From Nocardiopsis quinghaiensis (GTDB taxonomy: Bacteria; Actinomycetota; Actinomycetes; Streptosporangiales; Streptosporangiaceae): a stretch of 64,000 nucleotides of DNA. Position 1 is the first letter of the stretch. Every line of letters starts with the position of its first letter. Positions 8,431 to 16,595 of the stretch are shown here, piece after piece. The notes beneath the pieces are model-generated. The model did no database searches and was not told where the DNA came from. It saw only the letters and a program-made list of their open reading frames with translations. The position numbers and the translations under genes were made by a program. The DNA lies in NCBI RefSeq assembly GCF_008638365.1, contig NZ_VWVU01000023.1, positions 1 through 64,000 on the forward strand, given 5' to 3'.

Positions 8431-9084
8431 TCAGAGGGTCCGCCCCGGCGTGCCCGGGTCCACGGGCGGCTGCCCGGGATCCTCCCTGGACGCGGCGGAC
8501 TGCTGGAACGGCGGGACCGAGTCACCGGCACCGCTCTCGCTCTGCCGTGGCATCGGCGCTCCCGCCCGCTCACCGGAGGAGATCGCCTCGGGCCGTCCGC
8601 TCTCGTTCGACTGACCGGTGGCGGAGGAGGACGCCTTGAGGACGCGTCCGACCGCGAACCCGGCCAGTGCGGCACCGGCGAGGAAGGCCATCGGCCTGCG
8701 CTGCGCGAAACTCCTGGTCTCGTCCAGCAGGCCCTCCACGCCTCGCTCTTCCAGGAAGTCGGCGGCCCCCTGGCCGCCCTGCGCGACCTGGTGCACGACG
8801 CTGCTCACCGGGGACTGCGGGTTTCCCTGGTCCGCCATGGACGACAGTTCCTCGGACCACTGGCGCAGGTTCTGCGAAGTCCGCCGGGTCTGCTCCCGGG
8901 TCTCCTCACGGAGCCGGGTCTGGACGTCGTCCGCGACGTGTTTGGCCTCCGACCGGGCTTCGTCGGTGAGGGATCGCGCCTGCTCTCCGGCCGTGGACGC
9001 GACCTCGCTCGCCGTACCGCGAGCGGTCTCGGCCATGCGGTCACCCTTGTTTCCGAGCCCGCCTGTTCCCTCTTGCGAGTGCAT
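8431..9084 (-). CDS. Helical protein with one membrane segment, first gene of a stress-type operon
   Basis: The protein is 217 aa. The start is ATG 9084 behind AAGGAGG; an internal ATG 48 nt later is an alternative. The N-terminal 90 residues are rich in Ala, Glu, Arg and Thr with heptad character (AGEQARSLTDEARSEAKHVA), like LEA or apolipoprotein-type repeats. A short hydrophobic segment FLAGAALAGFAVGRVLKAS follows, with a low-complexity, Pro- and Ser-rich tail. The next gene starts 11 nt after its stop. Similar triplets appear in many actinobacteria; no biochemical function is known to me. Confidence 0.75.
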   Translation of the reverse strand: MHSQEGTGGLGNKGDRMAETARGTASEVASTAGEQARSLTDEARSEAKHVADDVQTRLREETREQTRRTSQNLRQWSEELSSMADQGNPQSPVSSVVHQVAQGGQGAADFLEERGVEGLLDETRSFAQRRPMAFLAGAALAGFAVGRVLKASSSATGQSNESGRPEAISSGERAGAPMPRQSESGAGDSVPPFQQSAASREDPGQPPVDPGTPGRTL

Positions 9085-9344
9085 CACCAAGCCTCCTTGG
9101 AGTCGGGCCGTTACTCGGTTGTGATCGCGACTACCCCGGGTCCGTCCGGCCATGCATGAGAAATTCGGTGTGTCGTGAACAATTCGCTGTGCCGCCAGGA
9201 GGAACGCGGCGGAGAGTGGCACCGGGGACGGAACGGCCTCTCCTCTCCCGTGGCGAAGACGCGCACCGACGACCGGGGGCCGGAGCGGATGAACGCCGCC
9301 CGGCGGACGGACCGGCCGACCGGGTCTTCGAGCGGGGCGTCCTG

Positions 9345-10553
9345 TCAGCCCTGGTCGGGGGAACGGGCGTACAGCCGGCGGAAGGGCGACGAGGTGACGC
9401 CGTGCGCGACCACGCTGGCCGTGACGGCCAGGCTGACGGCGGCGAACAGGCGCGGGTCGTGCACGCCCTCGTGGGCGGAGTGCGCCGCGTAGAAGAGCGC
9501 GCTGACACCCATCGGCCCGAACCACCCGGTGAAGGCGGCACCGCGCGGTCGCAGCCCCAACGGCCGGGTGAAGGCCATCACCAGGGGCGGGCGGCGCAGC
9601 AGCAGGACGGCGAGCACGAAGGCGGGCGCGGCCAGTCCGAAGCCGATCCACTCGTCCCACGGAAGGACCGTGCCCAGCAGGACGAACACGGGCAGGGCCA
9701 GGTAGCGGTTGACCGCCTCGTCGATGTTCTCCTGCGGGCCGCGCTCCCCCCTGCGGACCGTCCAGTTGTAGGCCAGTCCCGTGACGAAGACGGCGAGCAC
9801 CCCGCCCACCCCGATCAACCGCGCCGCGCCGAGCGCGGTGACGGCGATCAGCAGTGTGAAGACGAGCGAGGGCCCCTCCTCCAGTTCCCGCCGACGGGTG
9901 GCCGCCTCCATCGCCTTGCCCGCGGCCGCTCCCAGGACCGTGCCCAAGGCCACGCCCCCCACCACCTCCAGCAGCAGGCGCCCCACCGCGTCGCCGGGGC
10001 CGGTGAGCGGCAGCACGGCGGCCACCGCGGTTCCGACCAGGAGCAGGGCGAGCCCGTCGTTGGCACCGCTCTCCCCGGTGAGGAGCTGCCGCACACGCGC
10101 GGGCAGGTTGCGCTCGGCCGGCTCCCCGGTCACCACCGACGCGGCGAGCACGGGGTCCGTGGGGCACAGACAGGCGCCGACCAGTGCCGCCAGGGCCACC
10201 GGCAGTCCGAGCATCAGCGCCGCGGTACCGGTCACGACCGCCGCCAGCGGCATGACGACGCACAGCAGCAGCGCGAACTGGGGCAGCAGCCCGCGGATCG
10301 AGGTCACCGGGAACCGCAGCGCCGCGGTCATGACCGAGGCGGCCAGCAGGACACGGGTTCCCTCCAGGAGGAGGGAGTCCCGCGTCTCGGTGGAGAGGGG
10401 GAACAGATCGAGTGCGTAGGGCCCGAGGGCCACGCCGAGCAGCAGGGAGAACAGCGGCCCGCTCAGGGGCAGTTCCCGGATCCGGTTGCTGAACAGTGCG
10501 AGGAGCACACTGAGCGCGCCGATGGCCGCGTACGCCACGTGAAGGGAGTTCAT
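9345..10553 (-). CDS. Na+/H+ antiporter of the CPA1 family
   Basis: This 402-aa protein has about 12 membrane helices. Recognisable parts are the first helix with an N-terminal Asn-Ser, ACLCPTDPVLAASVVTGEPAE (the TDP in helix 5, the site of ion binding), LLTGESGANDGLALLLV (the ES-ND motif of helix 6) and FTGWFGPMGVSALFYA near the end. It should exchange external protons for internal Na+ or K+ and so control pH or salt. GGAG lies 9 nt before ATG 10553. It appears to be a single-gene unit. Confidence 0.92.
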   Translation of the reverse strand: MNSLHVAYAAIGALSVLLALFSNRIRELPLSGPLFSLLLGVALGPYALDLFPLSTETRDSLLLEGTRVLLAASVMTAALRFPVTSIRGLLPQFALLLCVVMPLAAVVTGTAALMLGLPVALAALVGACLCPTDPVLAASVVTGEPAERNLPARVRQLLTGESGANDGLALLLVGTAVAAVLPLTGPGDAVGRLLLEVVGGVALGTVLGAAAGKAMEAATRRRELEEGPSLVFTLLIAVTALGAARLIGVGGVLAVFVTGLAYNWTVRRGERGPQENIDEAVNRYLALPVFVLLGTVLPWDEWIGFGLAAPAFVLAVLLLRRPPLVMAFTRPLGLRPRGAAFTGWFGPMGVSALFYAAHSAHEGVHDPRLFAAVSLAVTASVVAHGVTSSPFRRLYARSPDQG

Positions 10554-10827
10554 GCGGGATTCTCCTCCGCTGCCTCGCGTTCGTTCGGATGGGGGCGTGC
10601 GGCACCGCGTCCGCCGCAGCAGGGTAACCATCGCGGGCTCCCTTGTCCCGCGCACCGGACCGGGAGGTGGGAAACCGGTGTCGTGGCTACCTCCGGTCGG
10701 CGCGGTGGAGGTGGTCGACGGAGCGCGTACGGGAGGAGGCGGCCCCGTCCTGGGAGGGCCTGAACTCTGTTCGAGGGGCGCGGGCAGACGGCTGGCGGGG
10801 CGGCCCGAACGGGCGTGTCCCGCCTCT

Positions 10828-11172
10828 TCACCGGTGGACGCGTTCCCTCCAGTCGGCCGGGACGCGGTCGGCCGGCGCGGGCACCGGCTGGTCCTGCGGG
10901 CGTGAGGTCGGCGGCGCCAGGTCCGGGCCCCGGCCCGTCTTCCGGGAGCGGAAGTCGAAGAACCAGGACTCTCCCGGCTCGAAGCTCCGGACGAGCGGAT
11001 GCCCGGTGTCCCGGTAGTGGCGGGTGGCGTGCTGCTGGGGCGAGCTGTCGCAGCAGCCCACGTGCCCGCAGGTCGCGCACCGGCGCAGGTGCACCCACCA
11101 GCCGCCGTCCGCGAGGCACTCCTGGCATCCGGGGCCGCTGGGCGGGACGGTCGTGTCGATCTCGTCGCTCAT
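10828..11172 (-). CDS. UBP-type zinc-finger protein
   Basis: The protein is 114 aa. The zinc-binding pattern is visible: CQECLADGGWWVHLRRCATC, then HVGCCDSSPQQHATRHYRDTGHPLV, that is, the Cys/His arrangement of the ZnF-UBP fold, followed by SFEPGESWFFDF. In eukaryotes the fold binds the ubiquitin C-terminus; bacterial stand-alone versions are widespread in actinobacteria with unknown partners. Its end is Pro-rich and probably disordered. Confidence 0.85.
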   Translation of the reverse strand: MSDEIDTTVPPSGPGCQECLADGGWWVHLRRCATCGHVGCCDSSPQQHATRHYRDTGHPLVRSFEPGESWFFDFRSRKTGRGPDLAPPTSRPQDQPVPAPADRVPADWRERVHR

Positions 11173-11328
11173 GGCGTCACGTTACTCATCCGGGCCCCAC
11201 CGGGCTCGGACAACGCTCCGTGTCCGCGAGGTTCGGCGGGGGAGGCACCCGGGTGCGGTCGTCCGGGAGGGAAGACGGACCGATAACCTCGTCGCCGGCC
11301 ACTGCCGAACGAACCTGGAAGGCGTCCC

Positions 11329-12096
11329 ATGAGCGAGGAACTGTCCGTCCGTGTCGACGGGCACGTCGGCGTCCTGGAGATCCACCGGCCGCCCAACAAC
11401 CACTTCGACCACGGCGTCCTCAGGGAACTCGCCGACGCCGCCGAGGAGTTGGCCGACTCCGGTGACTGCCGTGCCCTCGTGCTGTGCTCGGAGGGCAGGA
11501 ACTTCTGCGCCGGAGTGGACTTCGCGGCGGGCGGGGTCGGCGACGACCCGGCCCGCAACCTCAGCGCCATCTACGGTGAGGGACTGCGCCTGTTCTCCCT
11601 CCCGGTGCCCGTGGTCGCCGCCGTCCAGGGAACGGCGGTGGGCGGCGGCCTGGGGCTGGCCTGCGCGGCGGACTTCCGGGTGGCCGCGCCCTCCACCCGC
11701 TTCCACGCCAACTTCGGGCTCCTGGGCCTGCACCAGGGATTCGGCCTGAGCGTGTCCCTGCCCGGGATCGTCGGTCGGCAGAAGGCCGCCGACATGCTCT
11801 ACACCGCCCGCCGGGTGACCGGCACCGAGGCCCACGTCATCGGCCTGGCCGACCTGTTGGTGGAGGAGGGCGCCGTCCGGCGGGCGGCGGTGGAACACGC
11901 CCACCGCATGGCCGCCTCCGCCCCGCTGGCGGTGCGCTCGATGAAGTCCACGCTCCGCGCCGACCTGCTCGCCGCGCTGCCCGCCGCCCTGGAACGGGAG
12001 ATCGTCGAACAGGCCCGGCTGCTCGGCACCAAGGACAACGAGGCCGGGATCACCGCCTCCATCGATCGCACCGCACCCACCTTCACCGGGGAGTAG
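11329..12096 (+). CDS. Enoyl-CoA hydratase/isomerase family protein
   Basis: The protein is 255 aa. Crotonase-fold signatures are RNFCAGVDFAAGG (first oxyanion-hole region, here with Val-Asp), AAVQGTAVGGGLGLACAADFRVA (second oxyanion hole) and FGLLGLHQGFGLSVSLPGIVG. The usual second catalytic Glu of hydratases (GxxPEG) is replaced by LHQG, so it may catalyse isomerisation, hydrolysis or another crotonase-type reaction rather than plain hydration. No partner genes of beta-oxidation are beside it. Confidence 0.85.
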   Translation: MSEELSVRVDGHVGVLEIHRPPNNHFDHGVLRELADAAEELADSGDCRALVLCSEGRNFCAGVDFAAGGVGDDPARNLSAIYGEGLRLFSLPVPVVAAVQGTAVGGGLGLACAADFRVAAPSTRFHANFGLLGLHQGFGLSVSLPGIVGRQKAADMLYTARRVTGTEAHVIGLADLLVEEGAVRRAAVEHAHRMAASAPLAVRSMKSTLRADLLAALPAALEREIVEQARLLGTKDNEAGITASIDRTAPTFTGE

Positions 12097-12191
12097 ACGG
12101 GCCGTCTCCTCGGACGCGGCCGCGTCCGCCTTCTCGAACGGGACCGGTCGGTGCCGCGGGAGGTGTGGGAAGCCCCTGCTCACCGCCGATT

Positions 12192-12221
12192 TGAATTATC
12201 ATTCATCTGCATGCATACTTA
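12192..12221 (+). promoter_or_regulatory. Tandem ARG boxes (ArgR operator) of argG
   Basis: TGAATTATCATTCA (12192-12205) fits the ArgR half-site-pair consensus TGAATnnnnATTCA exactly. Two bases later TGCATGCATACTTA (12208-12221) is a weaker second box. Paired boxes spaced 2-3 bp apart are typical for ArgR hexamers. They end 5 bp before the start codon, so ArgR with arginine should block transcription. Confidence 0.8.
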
Positions 12222-12226
12222 TTTCC

Positions 12227-13684
12227 ATGTCTAAGGTGCTCACCTCTCTGCCAGTCGGTGAACGTGTCGGGATCGCCTTCTCCGGGGGTCTCGACACCTC
12301 CGTGGCGGTCGCGTGGATGCGCGAGAAGGGCGCGATCCCGTGCACCTACACCGCCGACATCGGCCAGTACGACGAATCCGACATCGCCTCGGTGCCCGGC
12401 CGCGCCAACGACTACGGCGCGGAGGTCGCCCGGCTCGTCGACGCTCGTGCGGCCCTGGTGGAGGAGGGACTCGCGGCCCTGGCCTGCGGGGCGTTCCACA
12501 TCCGGTCCGGTGGCCGCGCCTACTTCAACACCACCCCTCTCGGGCGGGCCGTCACGGGCACCCTTCTGGTGCGTGCGATGCTCGAGGACGGCGTGCAGAT
12601 CTGGGGTGACGGCTCCACCTTCAAGGGCAACGACATCGAGCGGTTCTACCGCTACGGTCTGCTCGCCAACCCCTCCCTGCGCATCTACAAGCCCTGGCTG
12701 GACGCCGACTTCGTCAACGAGCTCGGTGGCCGCAAGGAGATGTCCGAGTGGCTGACCGAACGCGACCTGCCCTACCGGGACAGCGCGGAGAAGGCCTACT
12801 CCACCGACGCCAACATCTGGGGCGCGACGCACGAGGCCAAGGCCCTCGAACACCTCGACACCGGCATCGAGATCGTCGACCCCATCATGGGCGTGCGCTT
12901 CTGGGACCCCGAGGTGGAGATCCCCGCCGAGGACGTCACGGTCGGCTTCGAGCGGGGGCGGCCGGTGACCATCAACGGCAAGAGCTTCCCCTCCGCCGTC
13001 GACCTGGTGCTGGAGGCCAACACCATCGGTGGCCGCCACGGCCTGGGGATGTCCGACCAGATCGAGAACCGTGTCATCGAGGCCAAGAGCCGGGGCATTT
13101 ACGAGGCGCCGGGTATGGCGCTCCTGCACGCGGCCTACGAGCGACTGGTCAACGCGGTCCACAACGAGGACACCATCGCCGCCTACCACAGCGAGGGACG
13201 GCGCCTCGGCAGGCTCATGTACGAGGGCCGCTGGCTGGAGCCGCAGGGCCTGATGCTGCGCGAGTCGCTGCAGCGCTGGGTGGGCATGGCGATCACCGGC
13301 GAGGTGACCCTGCGCCTTCGGCGTGGTGAGGACTACTCGATCCTGGACACGACCGGGCCGGCGTTCAGCTACCACCCGGACAAGCTGTCCATGGAGCGGA
13401 CGGAGGACGCCGCGTTCGGGCCGATCGACCGCATCGGCCAGCTGACCATGCGCAACCTCGACATCGCCGACTCCCGCGCCAAGCTGGAGGAGTACGCCAG
13501 GCTCGGTATGGTCGGCGACGGTTCCACCCCGGCGTCGATCGGCGCGGCCCAGGCGGCCTCGACCGGGCTGATCGGCGCGATGCCCGAGGGCGGCGCCGAG
13601 GCGATCGCCTCCCGCGGCCCGGGCTCCGAGGACGACGGCCTGGGTCTGCTCGACCACGCCGCCATCGACTCCGGCAACGACTGA
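12227..13684 (+). CDS. argG: Argininosuccinate synthase, long E. coli-type
   Basis: This 485-aa enzyme joins citrulline and aspartate with ATP in arginine synthesis. The N-terminal PP-loop is GIAFSGGLDTSVAVAWMREK, followed by CTYTADIGQYDE. Further conserved blocks are YFNTTPLGRAVTGTLLV, WGDGSTFKGNDIERFYRYGL and RHGLGMSDQIENRVIEAKSR. Length and sequence belong to the longer ArgG type found in E. coli, not the roughly 400-aa type in the usual arg cluster. It stands alone. The start at 12227 fits MSKVLTSLPVGERVG; an upstream in-frame codon would lie over the ARG boxes. The very short distance from promoter to ATG suggests a short or absent leader. The C-terminus is Gly/Ala/Glu-rich and probably flexible. 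Confidence 0.96.
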   Translation: MSKVLTSLPVGERVGIAFSGGLDTSVAVAWMREKGAIPCTYTADIGQYDESDIASVPGRANDYGAEVARLVDARAALVEEGLAALACGAFHIRSGGRAYFNTTPLGRAVTGTLLVRAMLEDGVQIWGDGSTFKGNDIERFYRYGLLANPSLRIYKPWLDADFVNELGGRKEMSEWLTERDLPYRDSAEKAYSTDANIWGATHEAKALEHLDTGIEIVDPIMGVRFWDPEVEIPAEDVTVGFERGRPVTINGKSFPSAVDLVLEANTIGGRHGLGMSDQIENRVIEAKSRGIYEAPGMALLHAAYERLVNAVHNEDTIAAYHSEGRRLGRLMYEGRWLEPQGLMLRESLQRWVGMAITGEVTLRLRRGEDYSILDTTGPAFSYHPDKLSMERTEDAAFGPIDRIGQLTMRNLDIADSRAKLEEYARLGMVGDGSTPASIGAAQAASTGLIGAMPEGGAEAIASRGPGSEDDGLGLLDHAAIDSGND

Positions 13685-13700
13685 GACACGGCTTGCGGTT

Positions 13701-13744
13701 CGCGGTCCGCCCCGCCCGGAGACCCCCGGGCGGGGCGGACCGCG
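13701..13744 (+). terminator. Strong terminator of argG
   Basis: There is a perfect 19-bp stem (13701-13719 with 13726-13744), a 6-nt loop and then TTGTGT, starting 16 nt after the argG stop. The rest of the gap to 13944 holds no gene I can support. Confidence 0.85.
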
Positions 13745-13944
13745 TTGTGTACGGGGGCGTACCCCGAACGCCCGCAGCGGGACCGCCTGGGGCGGCTCGC
13801 CGCCCCTGAGCTGGGACGTGTGGGACACCGGCCTCCTGGCCGCGGCCCGACCTCCTCGACCCGCGCCGGCCACCAGCCGGAAGCAGCGTGGCGCGACGGC
13901 CGGGGCCGCCGCGCCACAGGTGCGGTGTTTCGGGTGTTCAGGGG

Positions 13945-14952
13945 TCAGTTCGCGCTGCAGGAGACCGTCGGCCAGGTCCAGTTGTCGTTGTGGTCGATCG
14001 TCACACCCCAGTTGTTGCCGTTGCCGTTGGGCCTTGCGGTCAGCACCTGGGCGCTGGGCCAGTTGGCGTCGATGTTCCACGTGGCGCTGATCTTCGCCGG
14101 GGACGGCACGTTCATCGTCACGGTCCAGTCGCTCGAACCGCTGACCGAGACGTTGAGGTTGTACCGGTCGTTCCACTGCTCACCGGCGGACAGGGTCGCG
14201 GTGCAGCCGCCACCGCCACCGCCACCGCCACCGCCGCCGCCACCGCCGCCGCCGCCGGAGGAGCCCAGCGTGATGTTGGAGTTGCCGCTGCTCTGGTATC
14301 CCTCCGTCGCCATGATCATGTAGTCATGGTTGCCCAGGTTCATTCCGGCACGGGCCCATGCGTCGAAGTGGTTGCCGGCGGTGATGGTCCCGCCCGTCCT
14401 CCTCGACTGCCGGACGCTCCAGTACTGGTCGAAGCTCTGGGTGCCCTCGATGGAGGGGGCGTTGGTGCGCCGCGTCTTGTAGATGTCGTACGTGCCGCCG
14501 TCGCTGGTGACCGTGCCCATGTGCGTTCCGGTGGGCCGGTAACTTCCCCAGTTGTCGACGATGTAGTACTCCACGAGCGGGCTTCTCGTCCATCCGTAGA
14601 GGGTCAGGTACGAGTTGCCGGACGGGTTGAAGCTGCCGGAGTAGTTCACGGTCCTGCGGCCACCGGTGGCCCATCCCTTACCGGCGACGAAGTTCCCGGT
14701 GTTGCTCCATGAGGTGCTGTAGTTGCCGCCAGAGCCCAGTTCCATGGAGACCGACCCGGGGCTGTCGGTCCAGAACGAGTAGAAGTAGCCGTTGTTGTTG
14801 CCGGTCTCGTTGGAGGTGACGGCCGCGGCGGCGGTGCCCGGCACCATCGCCACGGCCATCACCAGCGCTGCCGCGATGGCGCAGAAACGGGTGATGGCCG
14901 ACCTGGTGCGGCCGCGTCTGCGGCCTTTCGGCCGGGTGGGGGATTTGTTCAT
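13945..14952 (-). CDS. Secreted GH11 endo-1,4-beta-xylanase with C-terminal CBM2
   Basis: This 335-aa enzyme cuts internal xylan bonds outside the cell. An Arg-rich N-region and hydrophobic helix form a signal peptide ending near Ala44. The GH11 domain runs to about residue 230: Glu128 in PLVEYYIVDNWGSYRP is the nucleophile and Glu217 in MIMATEGYQSSG the acid/base. An uninterrupted run of 17 glycines links to a C-terminal CBM2 (CTATLSAGEQWNDRYNLNV to PTVSCSAN) with the usual flanking cysteines and exposed Trp residues. ATG 14952 has GGAGGAAG upstream. No CebR box is seen before it, so its control probably differs from that of the cellulase genes. Confidence 0.95.
   Translation of the reverse strand: MNKSPTRPKGRRRGRTRSAITRFCAIAAALVMAVAMVPGTAAAAVTSNETGNNNGYFYSFWTDSPGSVSMELGSGGNYSTSWSNTGNFVAGKGWATGGRRTVNYSGSFNPSGNSYLTLYGWTRSPLVEYYIVDNWGSYRPTGTHMGTVTSDGGTYDIYKTRRTNAPSIEGTQSFDQYWSVRQSRRTGGTITAGNHFDAWARAGMNLGNHDYMIMATEGYQSSGNSNITLGSSGGGGGGGGGGGGGGGGGCTATLSAGEQWNDRYNLNVSVSGSSDWTVTMNVPSPAKISATWNIDANWPSAQVLTARPNGNGNNWGVTIDHNDNWTWPTVSCSAN
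14206..14256 (-). repeat. Simple GGC/GGT repeat encoding 17 glycines
   Basis: This triplet tract (gcc/acc on the plus strand) forms the linker between the GH11 and CBM2 domains. Such tracts can change length by slippage. Most linkers in this group mix Gly with Ser or Pro; pure glycine is unusual. Confidence 0.9.
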
Positions 14953-15113
14953 GGGTGCTTCCTCCTCGTGGGGGGCTGGGGGTAGGAGGTGTGACGCGAC
15001 CCGGTGGGGGCGGTCGGCCGGTGTGCCGCTACCGACCGGAGGCAGGTCGCTTTGGGTGACCATGGCTGACCGTGGGTGAGGTTCGCCAATATTGACAGTG
15101 TCGGTCCGACTCC

Positions 15114-15575
15114 TTGGGGTTGTCAATGATTTCCGGAAGATTCCGGACGAATTCTTGTCCGTGGATTCCCTGGGAAGGCGTTGTGCCTGGTCAAGACATA
15201 CGCAAAGTCGGCGATCGAGTGGTGGTCACCGGTTGCGGAGCCGGTGGGCGGACCGTGCGCGCGTTACCCGACACCGCGCGGCACACGTGCCGGAACCGGT
15301 CGTGCCGAAGGGGGGCGAGGGAGGCGGAGGCGGGGGCGCTCCCGGCCGTGGGCACCACCGGCCTGGCCGGAGCGCGAGGCCCCGCCCGGGTCCCAGACAC
15401 GGGCGCTGACGAGGCGTTCGACCACGTACGACCGGTTCCGGGGCCCGGGCCGCTTGACGTCACCCTCGACATCGTCGGAACCGGCCTGGAGTCCTGCCGC
15501 CAGCTGGAGGAGGGCGGCGGAGTACGCGGGAAGGTCCTGGTGACGATGGACGAGGTCCCCGCCGCCGAAGGCTGA
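15114..15575 (+). pseudogene. Possible zinc-type alcohol dehydrogenase (MDR) remnant
   Basis: The frame contains RKVGDRVVVTGCGAGGRTV, like the GDRVLVTGAGGGVG entry to the MDR nucleotide-binding domain. Later come DTGADEAFDHVRP, DVTLDIVGTGLE and GGVRGKVLVTMDE, which resemble the following strands. The part between them is not MDR-like, and the N-terminal catalytic domain is absent. It looks like a shortened, decaying copy of a quinone oxidoreductase, but similarity is by eye only. The stretch 14953-15113 upstream holds the xylanase promoter region and no gene. Confidence 0.35.
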
Positions 15576-15755
15576 GCGAGGCGCCCCGGGAGGCGGTCCT
15601 CGTCCAGGAAGCGGGAGGGGCCAGGGGCCACCGGCGGGCTGACCAGGGGCCGGCGCTTCGTACAGTGAGAACTCCACCTCGGGCGGAGCGAACCCTCGAC
15701 CGCCCGTGACCGAACACAGCCCCGCTCAGGCGGAGACGCCCCGGAGGAGAACTCC

Positions 15756-16322
15756 TTGTACCTGGCCCGTATCAAACTCGATCCCAAGCGCAGCGCCGGC
15801 ATGGACCAGTGGGCGGTCATGGGGCGGGCCGTACGCAGAGCGGTCGATCCCGATCCCGGGTCCGACGCCCGTGTGCTGTGGGCGCGCACCTCACCAGGCA
15901 CGCTGGTGGTCAGCTCCGACACCGCCCCCGCCTGGGGCAAGATCCCCGGCGCGACCTCCGCCGCGATCCACCCGATGCCGCGGCACGCCGAGGGCGAGAC
16001 CGTCCGCTGGGAACTCATCACGGCGCCCACCGCACAGCGCGGGACGGAGCCCGCCGAGGAGGGGCCGCGTCCGCGCGGCAAGCGGGTCCCTCTTCCGGAG
16101 GAGGAGTTCGAGGACTGGTTGGACGGCAAGTTCGCGGGTGCGTTGAGCACCACCTCGGTGAGGTGGAAGCACCTGGGCGGCAGGCCCGCCCGGTACCACT
16201 TCACCGGGGAGGCCGTGGTGCAGGACAGCGAGGCGCTCCAGGAACTGTGCCTGAACGGGATCGGCGCGGGCACGGCCACGGGAGCCGGCCTGCTCCTCGT
16301 CAGTTCGATGGCCCCGCAGTAG
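15756..16322 (+). CDS. Orphan Cas6e/CasE-like protein lacking the catalytic histidine
   Basis: The 188-aa length matches type I-E Cas6e (about 200 aa). The TTG start has GGAGGAG 7 nt upstream. It opens MYLARIKLDP as Cas6e does. The C-terminal half carries KRVPLPEEEFEDWLDGKF, a strand region like CasE, and ends in the glycine-rich loop LNGIGAGTATGAGLLLVSSM, the RAMP signature of the family. Known Cas6e enzymes use a histidine near residue 20-26 to cut crRNA repeats; here that region reads AGMDQWAVMGRAVRR and the first histidine is residue 72. No other cas gene and no CRISPR array is in the window. It may be an RNA-binding protein that no longer cuts, or a domesticated relic. The family call rests on pattern reading. 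Confidence 0.65.
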   Translation: MYLARIKLDPKRSAGMDQWAVMGRAVRRAVDPDPGSDARVLWARTSPGTLVVSSDTAPAWGKIPGATSAAIHPMPRHAEGETVRWELITAPTAQRGTEPAEEGPRPRGKRVPLPEEEFEDWLDGKFAGALSTTSVRWKHLGGRPARYHFTGEAVVQDSEALQELCLNGIGAGTATGAGLLLVSSMAPQ

Positions 16323-16416
16323 GTCGGGGGCGGGCCCGGCCCGGTGAGGAAGAGGATGGTCCCGAAGCCGGGTGCGAGGTGACCTCGAAGCCTGCCCCGG
16401 ACGGCGTCGCCCGGGC

Positions 16417-16454
16417 CCGCGAGCCCCGGGAGCGCGCGCCCCCGGGGCTCGCGG
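16417..16454. terminator. Hairpin between the Cas6e-like gene and gnd
   Basis: A 14-bp perfect stem around GCGAGCCCCGGG with a 10-nt loop lies between two convergent genes and probably serves both. The rest of 16323-16595 is very GC-rich and shows no gene. Confidence 0.65.
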
Positions 16455-16595
16455 CCCCCGGATCCCCGGACCGCTGGACTGGGGGAAGCGCCCGGTCGAC
16501 GACCCCCTGGGCGCACTCATCCGGGGATTTCCTGTGAGCGGGCCGCCCCGGCGCCGCCCAGACCGCTGGCCGCACCCGGGCCCCGGGGAGCCCCC

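Noticed and set aside
12203..14176. 657-codon minus-strand frame opposite argG
   Set aside because: It is an antisense shadow produced by GC-biased codons; argG on the plus strand has all motifs.
14206..14256. Triplet repeat tract as a possible structural DNA element
   Set aside because: It is fully explained as the in-frame poly-glycine linker.
15756..16322. Complete CRISPR-Cas locus around the Cas6e-like gene
   Set aside because: Neighbours are a dehydrogenase relic and gnd; no repeats or other cas genes were seen within the window.
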